From an uncultured Verrucomicrobia subdivision 3 bacterium (GTDB lineage Bacteria; Verrucomicrobiota; Verrucomicrobiia; Limisphaerales; UBA11358), in assembly GCA_903922735.1 (NCBI GenBank), contig CAIXUZ010000012.1, positions 55,684-119,683 on the forward strand: 64,000 bases of DNA, read 5' to 3'. The notes under the pieces are model-generated. The model saw nothing but the letters and a program-made list of their open reading frames with translations, did no database searches and was not told where the DNA came from. Below are positions 17,822 through 27,400 of the stretch, piece by piece (positions within the stretch are counted from its first letter, which is position 1; each line of letters opens with the position of its first letter). Both the position numbers and the translations under genes were made by a program.

Positions 17822-19426
17822 ATGAAACGCACCCCCTCGCTGATCATTGCCTTGCTGCTGTCACCGCTGGTCGTGATGTCAGCCGCTGACGCAACAAAAT
17901 TTCCAGCCAAGCCCAACATCGTTGTCATCCTTGCGGACGATATTGGTTATGGCGATCTGTCGTGCTATGGCGCGAAAATGGTGCAAACGCCGAATCTCGA
18001 CCGGCTGGCCAGTGAGGGGCGGCGTTTTACGGATGCGCATTCGCCGGCCGCCACTTGCTCGCCGTCCCGCCGGGCGCTGATGACCGGCCGGTATTCCTGG
18101 CGCCAGCTGGAAGGTTCAAGAATCGCTCCGGGGGACGAGCCGCTCACCATCAAGCCCGGGACGCCCACGCTGCCTTCAATTTTGAAACAGGCCGGTTATA
18201 CCACCGGCCTGGTCGGTAAATGGCATCTCGGATTGGGTAACGCCGGCGGACCAGACTGGAACGGTGCGATCAAGCCCGGCCCGCTGGAAATCGGTTTTGA
18301 CTATGCTTATTTTTTCCCGGCCACGGGGGACCGCGTGCCGTGTGTGTTCATTGAGAATCATCGCATTGTCGGACTCAATCCGGACGATCCGATTGCCGTC
18401 AGCTACCTGAAAAAAATCGGCAATGAACCGACCGGCAAAGAAAACCCGGAACTGCTGAAACTTAAATCCACGCACGGCCACGACAACACCATTGTCAACG
18501 GCGTCGGCCGCATCGGATGGATGACTGGCGGCAAAATGGCGCGCTGGAAGGATGAGGAGATTGCCGACACGTTTTTGAAGCAGGCCATCGCGTTTGTTGA
18601 ACGGGAAAAGGATCACCCCTTCTTCCTTTATTACGCCACGCACAATATTCATGTGCCGCGCGTGCCGAATCCGCGCCATTCGGGCAAGAGCCAGTGCGGT
18701 ATCCGTGGCGATTCGATTGTGGAACTGGATTCAGCGGTTGGTGATTTGCTCGGGACCCTGGATCGTTTGAAGTTGCGCGACAACACGCTGGTGATTTTTA
18801 GCAGCGACAACGGTGGCATCATGGATGATGGCTACGAGGACGTGGGCAATTTTGACCATCCCTGCAACGGTGTGCTGCGCGGCTACAAAGGCAGTTTGTT
18901 TGAGGGCGGCCATCGGGTTCCGCTCATCACGCGCTGGCCGGGGCATGTCAAGGCCGGAGGCGAATGCGATGAGCTGGTTACGCTGCTTGATTTGCCGGCA
19001 AGTCTGGCGGCGCTGACCGGCCAGGCGGTGCCGGCTGGCGCGGCGATTGATAGCTGTAATGTTTTGCCCGCATTACTGGGCCAGCCGCATGATCAGCCGG
19101 GGCGGGAAACCTTTGTGGCTCATGTGGGCGGGGTTGCCGGCAAAGTCCCGTTAGCCATTCGGCAAGGTCAATGGAAGCTGATTCAGGAAGGTGGTGCCCG
19201 CCGCAGCTACGGCGACGCCAACCCATCCCAGCGTGTTCCTCTGACTGAGGATGAGAAGAAACAGTTAAAACAACCTTTTCTGGTGGATCTGGTCGCTGAC
19301 ATAACTGAATCCACAAATCTTGCCTCCGCGAATCCCGGGCGTGTCGCGGAAATGAGAAAATCGCTGGAGGCCATTATAGCCCAAGGAGGTAACCAGCCAG
19401 TGTTAAAATCAGAAAATATAAAATGA
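17822..19426 (+). CDS. Secreted type I sulfatase 4 (arylsulfatase A-like)
   Basis: A 534-residue protein with signal peptide MKRTPSLIIALLLSPLVVMSA. The arylsulfatase opening PNIVVILADDIGYGDLSCYG is followed by Cys79 in AATCSPSRRALMTGRYSW, the formylglycine cysteine. GLVGKWHLG, YYATHNIHVPR and FSSDNGGIMDDG complete the active-site set, with GGHRVPLITRWPGH typical of this branch. It resembles S1 sulfatases acting on galactose or N-acetylgalactosamine sulfates, though this cannot be fixed by eye. It starts 24 bases after the jelly-roll gene and overlaps the next gene by four bases (ATGA, 19423-19426). Confidence 0.92.
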   Translation: MKRTPSLIIALLLSPLVVMSAADATKFPAKPNIVVILADDIGYGDLSCYGAKMVQTPNLDRLASEGRRFTDAHSPAATCSPSRRALMTGRYSWRQLEGSRIAPGDEPLTIKPGTPTLPSILKQAGYTTGLVGKWHLGLGNAGGPDWNGAIKPGPLEIGFDYAYFFPATGDRVPCVFIENHRIVGLNPDDPIAVSYLKKIGNEPTGKENPELLKLKSTHGHDNTIVNGVGRIGWMTGGKMARWKDEEIADTFLKQAIAFVEREKDHPFFLYYATHNIHVPRVPNPRHSGKSQCGIRGDSIVELDSAVGDLLGTLDRLKLRDNTLVIFSSDNGGIMDDGYEDVGNFDHPCNGVLRGYKGSLFEGGHRVPLITRWPGHVKAGGECDELVTLLDLPASLAALTGQAVPAGAAIDSCNVLPALLGQPHDQPGRETFVAHVGGVAGKVPLAIRQGQWKLIQEGGARRSYGDANPSQRVPLTEDEKKQLKQPFLVDLVADITESTNLASANPGRVAEMRKSLEAIIAQGGNQPVLKSENIK

Positions 19427-20838
19427 AAATGCACCGCGCCCTCATCCTCACAGTTCTGCTCCTGTCGTTGATGACTGTTTTGCGCGCCGCCGGGCCGGTG
19501 CCGCAAATTATCGTCACACCCAGGCCAGCCGCCGGCCCCTTGTTCAATCCTGGCAAGGGTTGGTCGTTGCATGGCTTGCCGAAAGGGCAGGAGCAGGAGG
19601 TGCTACATTTTGCAGGTATGGGTGTTGGGCGTTTTGAATGGGCGAAGCTGGAGCCGCGCGAGGGTGAGTATGATTGGAAGCCGGTCGAGGAGATGCTCGC
19701 GGCTTGGGAAAATCTTGGGCGCGTGTGCAATATCGGCGTCATGTGCGCCAGCACGCATAGCCGGCAACCTGGCGGCTATGTCACGCCAAAGTGGGTCTTT
19801 GATGCCGGTGCGAAGAAACATGAGATGGATCTTGCCCCCACGATGAGCACTCAAGGCTCGCCGGGGCACAAAGTCGCGCCGGTGTTCGATGACCCGATCT
19901 TCCTCGCTAAGTATCGCGTGTTTCTCAAAGCTTTCGCCAAACGCTTCGATGGCGATCCGCGCATCGCCGTGCTTGACATCCGTTCCTATGGTAACTGGGG
20001 CGAGTGCCACATGAGTCCGTTCAAGGTGCCGGACATCGCCCCGGAAAAATTCCGTGAGCATGTGCAGATGCATCTTGACGCGTTCAAAAAAACACAACTC
20101 TGCCTCTCACGGAATAGCAACCTCGGTCACTATGGTCCGCTAAGGGAAATCTTCGATTGGGCCATACAGACGCAGCACATTGGTCCGCGGCGCGATGGGA
20201 TTTGCGGAAACAGCGATGGCAAAGAAACCGCCATTGGCCTCGGCCTTGTGCCGGGCGTGTTCGAGTTCTACGGCAACTACGATATGATGAAGCAGTTGGG
20301 CTGGTGGGATGGCATCAAAGACAAGCGGGGTTACGGGTTCCGCCTCGAAGAGTGCGTTGAAAACGGCCATCCAACCTGGGTTGATCTTGGGGGCGGCAAA
20401 TCTAGTCTTCGTCTGCTCAACGAAAATCGCGCCCTTGTCGAGCGTCTCTCAAATCGCATCGGCTACCACTTCCATCTCGCCCGCGCTGCGTGGCCTGGCA
20501 AGATCAGCGGTCCGTTTGATCTCGAACTTACCGTTCAAAATCAGGGTGTCGCGCCCATCTATATTCCTTGTTCTGTCGCCCTCGCCTTGATTGACGACTC
20601 TGGCAAACGAATCGCCACCGTTTGGCCCAAAGCCATCCAGCCCAAGCAATGGCAGCCCGACCGGGCGACGAAGCAAGCGGCAACCGTGGATTTCAAGAAC
20701 ATCACCGCCGGCCGCTACCGGATGGCGCTCACCATCACATCCAAAGCTGATGATGCGAAGCCCTTTATCAAGTTTGGCACCGAACTGCCCGTCGTTGACG
20801 GCTGGTATATCTTGGGCGTGATTGAAGTGGCAAAATAA
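19423..20838 (+). CDS. Secreted TIM-barrel protein with DUF4832-like C-terminus (putative glycoside hydrolase)
   Basis: A 471-residue protein with signal peptide MKMHRALILTVLLLSLMTVLRAA. The mature start (PLFNPGKGWSLHGLP, then GVGRFEWAKLEPREGEYDW) is typical of GH42-like and DUF4832-linked TIM barrels. DIRSYGNWGECHMS and GVFEFYGNYDMM carry the glutamates most likely to be catalytic. From about residue 340, RIGYHFHLARAAWPGKISG to the end is the beta-sandwich of DUF4832. Beta-galactosidase-like activity is a guess from fold. Start overlaps the stop of sulfatase 4 by four bases, so the two are probably co-translated. Confidence 0.65.
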   Translation: MKMHRALILTVLLLSLMTVLRAAGPVPQIIVTPRPAAGPLFNPGKGWSLHGLPKGQEQEVLHFAGMGVGRFEWAKLEPREGEYDWKPVEEMLAAWENLGRVCNIGVMCASTHSRQPGGYVTPKWVFDAGAKKHEMDLAPTMSTQGSPGHKVAPVFDDPIFLAKYRVFLKAFAKRFDGDPRIAVLDIRSYGNWGECHMSPFKVPDIAPEKFREHVQMHLDAFKKTQLCLSRNSNLGHYGPLREIFDWAIQTQHIGPRRDGICGNSDGKETAIGLGLVPGVFEFYGNYDMMKQLGWWDGIKDKRGYGFRLEECVENGHPTWVDLGGGKSSLRLLNENRALVERLSNRIGYHFHLARAAWPGKISGPFDLELTVQNQGVAPIYIPCSVALALIDDSGKRIATVWPKAIQPKQWQPDRATKQAATVDFKNITAGRYRMALTITSKADDAKPFIKFGTELPVVDGWYILGVIEVAK

Positions 20839-20866
20839 CAGCGGTGTATTATGCCAGCGAACACCT

Positions 20867-22420
20867 ATGATTAAAATCTTTATACCGTTCCTCACCGCCC
20901 TACTGCTGGGAGCGCCAGGCCTGCTCAATGCAGCGGAAGAAACAGCTTTCAATCCCCGCGTCTTCGGCGCGGCGGGCGACGGGAAGACCAAGGACACCGT
21001 CGCGATCCAGCGGGCGATTGATGCGGCGGCCAAGGCCGGCGGCACAGTCTTGCTTGATCATGGCGTGTTCTTGAGCGGCACGCTCCACCTGAAAAGCGGC
21101 GTGACCTTGCGCATCCAGAAAGGGGCGACGCTGCTGGGGAGTGCGGAGCATGCGGACTATCAGAAAAACCGCTGGCTGGCACTCATCGAGGCCCGGGACG
21201 CGCACGACATTGCTATCACCGGCGGAGGCACCGTGGATGGGCAGGGCGGACTTCTGGCTGCGGACGTGGTGCGGCTGATGAAGGCGGGAAAGCTCCGTGA
21301 CGCCCCCGACAGCCGGCGCCCATCCGAACAAAACCGGCCGCAGGTGATCGAACTGGTGGACTGCGCGCGCGTCACTGTGCGGGACCTCACGGTGAAGAAC
21401 TCGGCTTGCTGGGTGCAAACCTATATCAATTGCGAGGACCTCACGCTGGAGCGCGTGACCGTGCGCAGCACTTCCTATTGGAACAATGATGGCATGGACA
21501 TCATGGATTGCCGCCGCGTGTCGGTGGCGCATTGCGACATTGATAGCGCCGACGATGGGATTTGCCTCAAATCCGGCGATCCGAAACGGGCATGTGAAAA
21601 TGTCCGCATCGAGGATTGCACGGTGCGTTCAAGCGCCAGCGCGCTCAAGTTCGGCACCAGCTCTCGCGGCGGCTTCAAGCACATCACTGTGCGCGGCCTG
21701 CGGATCCATGACACCTTTCGTTCGGCTATCGCCATCGAAAGCGTGGATGGTGCGGTCATCGAAGATATCGACATCGCCGATGTGCAGGCAAAAAACACCG
21801 GCAACGCCATCTTTATCCGTCTCGGCCACCGCAACCAGGACGGCCAGCCCGGCAGCATCCGCAATGTGCGGATCCAGGACGTAAGCGTGGAGATACCCGC
21901 GACGGCTCCCGATGCGGGCTATCCTTTCGCCGGACCACCGGTGCGCGCGCCTCATAATATATTTCCATCCTCCATCGTCGGCTTGCCCGGCCATCTGATC
22001 CGTGACATCACGCTGAAAAACATTGTCATCACCACCGCCGGCGGCGCCCGCCGGGAGGTGGCCGAAGTGCCTTTGGAAAAACTGTCGCTCGTGCCTGAGC
22101 AGGCCGACCGTTACCCTGAATTCTCCATGTTCGGCGAATTGCCCGCGTGGGTTTTTTACGTCCGCCATGGGCAGAATATTGTCTTCGAGAATGTGGACTT
22201 TCATGCCGTCGCTGCGGATTTCCGGCCGGCGCTGGTGTTCGACGATGTTCAGTCGCCGGCACTCAATGCCGTGCGCATCACGCCGGCGGGTGGCCTCCCG
22301 GCGATTGTCACCCGCAATGTTCGCGGGATGAAGATACGGCCCTCACAGTCGCCAGAAGCAAAGCTGCTGGTTCGTGAAATTTCCTCAGGCGTAGACCAGA
22401 GGAATCCGATGGGCAAATAA
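20867..22420 (+). CDS. Secreted GH28 (polygalacturonase-like) glycoside hydrolase
   Basis: A 517-residue protein. ATG 20867 is used because the signal peptide (MIKIFIPFLTALLLGAPGLLNA) begins there. FNPRVFGAAGDGKTKDTVAIQRAIDAA is the canonical start of GH28 beta-helices. Catalytic aspartates can be placed at Asp208 (WNNDGMDI) and Asp229/Asp230 (SADDGICLKSG). The usual G-H-G histidine motif after the DD pair is replaced by SSRGGFKHI, so specificity may differ from polygalacturonase; family members also act on other uronides and rhamnosides. It follows the DUF4832 gene by 28 bases. Confidence 0.88.
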   Translation: MIKIFIPFLTALLLGAPGLLNAAEETAFNPRVFGAAGDGKTKDTVAIQRAIDAAAKAGGTVLLDHGVFLSGTLHLKSGVTLRIQKGATLLGSAEHADYQKNRWLALIEARDAHDIAITGGGTVDGQGGLLAADVVRLMKAGKLRDAPDSRRPSEQNRPQVIELVDCARVTVRDLTVKNSACWVQTYINCEDLTLERVTVRSTSYWNNDGMDIMDCRRVSVAHCDIDSADDGICLKSGDPKRACENVRIEDCTVRSSASALKFGTSSRGGFKHITVRGLRIHDTFRSAIAIESVDGAVIEDIDIADVQAKNTGNAIFIRLGHRNQDGQPGSIRNVRIQDVSVEIPATAPDAGYPFAGPPVRAPHNIFPSSIVGLPGHLIRDITLKNIVITTAGGARREVAEVPLEKLSLVPEQADRYPEFSMFGELPAWVFYVRHGQNIVFENVDFHAVAADFRPALVFDDVQSPALNAVRITPAGGLPAIVTRNVRGMKIRPSQSPEAKLLVREISSGVDQRNPMGK

Positions 22421-22562
22421 TCAGGAACCGGTTTGAGGAAGAAAAATATTTAACCGAAAACCGCGGCTTAGGTTGAAAGGTAAAAGTAGCTTTTGGGAAT
22501 TTGCTGTGATGAAATGGAAACTTGTTAACACACGTTGAATGAGCCTCAGCCAGACTGAAATT

Positions 22563-24254
22563 ATGAAGCATGCCCTCGCCCTCATTGCCTCCCTGATCAC
22601 CCTATTTCCCGCTGCGCAATTTTGCACCGCCTACGACATCCGCATGGGCAGCGGGGAGACAGACTTCGCGCGTTACCGGGAATACGGCTACAACGTCACG
22701 CCGGTGGGCGATCTAGGAAAGCTCGGCACTTATGATGAAATTGCGCCGGGGGCCATCGCCGCGGACTCGCCGTTGCGCAAACAGATCGAGCGCAACCGCG
22801 TGACGTTCCGTCGGCAGTGCGACGAGGCGGCGCGCGCGGGCGTGCAGGTGTGCATCGGCACGGATGAGGTGACGCTGCCGCGCGCCGTCGTCGAGCGGTT
22901 CAAAAAGGAGATCGCGCGTGACGCAAAGAACGGCGTGTTCAATTTCGAGAGCGAGCAGTTCTGGGAAATCTATCGTGCCAAATATCGCGAAGTGCTGCGT
23001 GCCTTTCCCGCGATCAAATTCGTGATGATCCGCACCGGTGAGAACTACGCGAATTCGAAGACCAGCGATTACACGGGTCGGACGGTGAAGGAAAAGGAAT
23101 TCGATGACGCCTGTTGCAAGCGCATGGCTCGGCTTATCAACGAAACCCGCCAGGTCGTCGTGGATGAATGTGAGCGCACACTCATTTGGCGCACTTGGGA
23201 CCTTGGCAACGATGGTTTCCACGCGAATCCGCAGGTCTATGACCGCATCATCGCGGGCGTGACCGGGCGCAAAGGATTGATCTTCGCCGTGAAGCACGTA
23301 CAGACGGACTTCTGGCGTTACAACGACTTCAATCCCAACATCGGCCGGGGCGGCGTGGACCAGATCATCGAGTTTCAATGCTCCCGCGAATACGAGGGCA
23401 AGGGCGCGTTTCCGAACTACCTCGGCGAGCTCTTTGCCGCCGACATGCGGCGTATTCACGACCTCGGGGTGCGCGGCGTGTGGATATGGGATTTTGGCGG
23501 CGGCGCCGCCGGGCCGAAGCTGAAGAACGACCGCTGGTCGCGCGCTAATATAGACGCGGCCGTACGACTCCGCGACCATCCCGAACTCTCGCCCCGCGAC
23601 ATTGCCGACGCTTGGGCCGCCAAGGAATTCGGCAGTAAGGCTGCGCCGAAAATCGCCGAGATGCTCCTGCTCTCCAGCGAATGCGTGCGCAAGATGGTCT
23701 ACATCGAAGCCTACGCGCTGAAGCACAAAGGCTGGATGCCCAGCCGGGGACTCATGCGCGACGACCTCATCCGCGGCGAACGCCAGATGCGGCTGCACGG
23801 CGGACTCAATTTGATTTACGCCGAGACCAAAGATCAACTCGCCGCCGTACTCCAGGAAAAGACTGATGCCCTCGCGCTCGCGCGGCAGATGCTCGCGCTC
23901 TATGACAGCGCGCAGGCTGACATCGTCGCCGAGCGCGGCGATGCCGTGTATCAGGACGCCCGCTCGACTGTGCTCTACCTTGAATCGCTCGCCGAGGTGA
24001 TGAGCCACTACATCCGCGGCATGTTCCTCTATTACCGTTCGCAGGAAACACATGACGCCAAGGGTGCCGCGCAGGCGAAAACCGAACTCGAACAATGGCG
24101 CGTCGCGTGGAGTCGCTATAATACCGATATTCCGAAACTTCCCGGTGCTGCCACGCTCTACCGTTCGCAATATGGCGAACAAACGAACGACCGCGAAGGC
24201 GCAATGACCGACACCTGTGAGAGGGCGTTGAAGAAACTCGGTGTAAAACAGTAA
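22563..24254 (+). CDS. Secreted putative alpha-glucuronidase-like (GH67-related?) protein
   Basis: A 563-residue protein from the ATG at 22563, which begins the signal peptide (MKHALALIASLITLFPAAQFCTA). The mature part looks like a TIM-barrel enzyme: FVMIRTGENYANS, LIWRTWDLGNDGFHANPQVYD, LIFAVKHVQTDFWRYNDFNP, DQIIEFQCSREYEGKGAFPNY and GVRGVWIWDFGGG. The DQIIEFQ...REYEG stretch recalls the MEFQ.TQEYLG motif of GH67 alpha-glucuronidases, with a helical C-terminal part as in that family. The match is distant; an unclassified hydrolase is possible. A uronidase would fit a uronate-containing substrate. A 142-base gap precedes it. Confidence 0.5.
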   Translation: MKHALALIASLITLFPAAQFCTAYDIRMGSGETDFARYREYGYNVTPVGDLGKLGTYDEIAPGAIAADSPLRKQIERNRVTFRRQCDEAARAGVQVCIGTDEVTLPRAVVERFKKEIARDAKNGVFNFESEQFWEIYRAKYREVLRAFPAIKFVMIRTGENYANSKTSDYTGRTVKEKEFDDACCKRMARLINETRQVVVDECERTLIWRTWDLGNDGFHANPQVYDRIIAGVTGRKGLIFAVKHVQTDFWRYNDFNPNIGRGGVDQIIEFQCSREYEGKGAFPNYLGELFAADMRRIHDLGVRGVWIWDFGGGAAGPKLKNDRWSRANIDAAVRLRDHPELSPRDIADAWAAKEFGSKAAPKIAEMLLLSSECVRKMVYIEAYALKHKGWMPSRGLMRDDLIRGERQMRLHGGLNLIYAETKDQLAAVLQEKTDALALARQMLALYDSAQADIVAERGDAVYQDARSTVLYLESLAEVMSHYIRGMFLYYRSQETHDAKGAAQAKTELEQWRVAWSRYNTDIPKLPGAATLYRSQYGEQTNDREGAMTDTCERALKKLGVKQ

Positions 24255-24260
24255 TCAACC

Positions 24261-24341
24261 ATGAAACAACCAATCGCGCTCCTCAACGCCCTGCTGCTGG
24301 CTCCGTTGGCCGCATTGCACGCAGGAGTTATTTTGCTGTGA
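24261..24341 (+). pseudogene. Orphan signal-peptide remnant (26 codons)
   Basis: Six bases after the preceding stop, an ATG opens 26 codons that read as a complete export signal (MKQPIALLNALLLAPLAALHAG) and then stop at a TGA after VILL. It closely resembles the signal peptides of the locus sulfatases and esterase. There is no mature domain before the next gene at 24431. The simplest reading is the leftover 5' end of a deleted secreted-protein gene; a small leader peptide is less likely. Confidence 0.6.
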
Positions 24342-24430
24342 ATAGCAATGGTTTGGATATGCCATGCCGTTTTTTTATCGTTAAGAAACTGTAGCGTGCT
24401 GGCCTCAAATGATGGAAACTGAAGAATCAA

Positions 24431-27400
24431 ATGAAAATTCATCATTTGAGTTTAGCATTTTTGCTAATGGCGCTCGAAATAGTGTTGGCGCAGACGCTTT
24501 ACTTTACGAACAGCGTGCCGACCAATTGGACTGCGGCGTCGGGATCGCTTGCCATTTCCACCAACCACTACAAGGCCCCCGCCAATCTTCCGTCCCAGTG
24601 CCTGCAATGGAACTATGCGATCAGCGACATCTTGACTGTGACTAATCCCGGAATCGTGGCGGGGGCCGTCACGGACTATTATAGCAATACCTGCTCGTTG
24701 TGGGTCTATAATCCGGCACCGCTTACCAACCAGAGCCTGACTTTTAAGTTCATTGATGCTGGGGGGACGGCACAATACACCTTCAATTTTTATCTCAACT
24801 ATTCCGGGTGGCGGCAGATCCAGCGGAGTTTCTATTATGATCCCATGGGCGGTCCGCACGCCAACGCCAATTTCACCAAGGTCGCCATCGTCGGTCCGAC
24901 GAATATGACCGGCCAATTGTTCATTGATGGCATCATATGGGCGGGAGCGCGGTTCACTCGTTACCAGGACGGTCAGAACCCGGACATTGAAGGCCCAAAT
25001 TCGGCCACCAATTTTTACCATTGTTTCTATGAATTGCCTCCGGACATTCCAACCCATGCGCCTACCCCGGCGGAATTGAACGATTTGGCAACGGCGCGTG
25101 CGGCCTGGCTGGCGGACAATGCGGGGAGCAATCCCGGCAGTGGCACTCTGGCAAGCACCTGGCAGTCTTGGAGCAACCTGAATATCGTGGCGAGCGGATC
25201 CAACCTTGTGAGCGTGGCGATCGCCCAGACGGGAATATGGTCATTTGAGAGTTGGATTGCCCCCTTGGGCCAGAGCATTTATTGGAGTTCCAACGTCACC
25301 AGCAGCAACCTGCTGAATCTATTCATTCGTGATCTGTGGGATCAGGGATTGGATTACAATAGCAATTTTGGCCCCTATGATCAGGCCAATGGCGCGCACT
25401 TTGATTATAGTTTTCGCAATACACCCGTGGCTTTCATTTTGGCCTACAAGAGTTATACCTCGGACTTCAAGCAGCATGTGTGGCAGATGCTGAACTGGTA
25501 TTTCCGTCAGGGCCACTACTGGACGCAAACCTATGCTCCCGGACTGACCGCCGGCGGCTCGGATGATTATGTCTCCACCGACGATATTTATACCCAGATC
25601 AATCAGGAACTGGGGGCGGTCCTCTTTCTGACGCCGGATGACACGACGGCCATCCAATATCTGCGGGGCTTCAGTCGATTTCTGGGGCGATTTCTGGCGC
25701 CGACTCAGGGGACGGACGACGGTTTGAAGCCCGATGGTTGCGGGTTTCATCACTGGGGGCATTACAATCATTATATGTATGCCTTTCCCCAGGTCGCCCA
25801 TGTGGTTTACAATTTCAACAACACGCAGTTCCAGATAAGTTCAAATGACTATCTGAATCTCCGGCTTGCCTTTATGACCATGATCCGGCAGGCGAATTTT
25901 CCGAATGCTGCACACCCGACCGAGGTGGGGTTCGGTCCTAATTCGCTGTCCGGCCGTTCTCCGTTCCAGAATTCTGATATTGTTATCGGCTATAATGACT
26001 TGCAGCGCTTGGGTGTGGTGGGCGGCCCCGTGCTTGGCCAGCCCGTGGATCCGCTGGTGGCGCAGGTTTACAACCGGGTTTTCGGAGCGGCTTATCCATA
26101 CGCGGCATTCAACGGCTACGGGACGGATACAAATACGGGCTTTTACCAGTTCAACTGGAGTCCCGTGGCCGTTTATGCGCAATCCAATTGGGTGGCTTGC
26201 ATGCATGGGATGAACAGCAATTTCTGGGGCAGTGAAATCCAGACCGGGGCTAATCTCTACGGCCGTTACCAGAGTTATGGCGCGTGCGAGATTCTTTACC
26301 CCGGTGGTGACGCCGCCAGCGGCTGGGGGTTGACGGGCTGGGATTGGAACAAGCCCCCGGGAACCACCACCATCCTGCTGCCGTGGGCTAAATTGTATGT
26401 GGACGAACCGCTCACCTATGAGATACATGATGATAAGAGCCGGTTGAATTTTTCCGGCGGGCTGGCATTCCGCGGCAATGGCATATGTCAAGGCGGCAAT
26501 GGCGGGCTCTATGCCTGCAATTTTCAAGTCTATACCAACAGCTCGATGACGAATCACAATGGTTCGTTCCGCTGGCGCAAATCCTGGTTTTGTTTTACGA
26601 ACAATGTCATCTGCCTCGGCTCCAACATCACCAACAACGACGCCGTAAATCCGACCATCACCACTTTGTTCCAAAGCCTGCTTTCCAACCCCGCTACGCC
26701 CACGGTGGTGAATGGAACCAGCGTCAGCACCTTCCCTTACGCTCAGACGAACTCTCTATCGTCCGCCGGCTGGTTGTTGGATGGATATAGCACCGGCTAT
26801 TTTGTGCGGCCGGGAGTCAACCTGGTGTTAAGCCGCTCGCTCCAGACTTCGCCGGACCAGGCGGGTTCGGGGTCTTTTTCCTTCACGAATTACGCTACCG
26901 CGTGGATTAACCACGGGACGGCTCCCGCCGGTGCCGGCTATGAATATGTCGTGGTGCCATCCACCACCGCCATCGCCATGACTCAACTGGCCATCGCCTA
27001 CACCAATCCCGCGGCTTCGCCTTATGCGGTTTTGGAATGCGACACCACCGCGCATGTCGTGCAGTGGAACCCGGACGGACGGATTGGCTATGCGCTGTTT
27101 GCCACCAACCTGCTGGCCGCCGCCGTCACCAACACCGGCCCCATTCGTTCTGTCAGCCTACCGTGTCTGGCCATGACCCAGCCGGTCAATGGCAACCTGG
27201 TCCTGTCGGTGGTCAATCCTGATCTGAACCTTGTCAACGATGTCAGCCTGCCAACCAATCTTACGGTGACTCTGGCGGGAATCTGGTCTATCGCTTCCGG
27301 TTCGACGAATGCCAGCGTCATAGCCGGCACGACCAATACGACGACGCTCCAGATTCAAATCTTCAATGGGTTTCCCGTGGAAGTCCTGCTGGCGGTGGCG

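Noticed and set aside
19384..19390. Strong Shine-Dalgarno-like AGGAGGT near the end of sulfatase 4
   Set aside because: It lies more than 30 bases before the next start at 19423, too far to act as its ribosome binding site.
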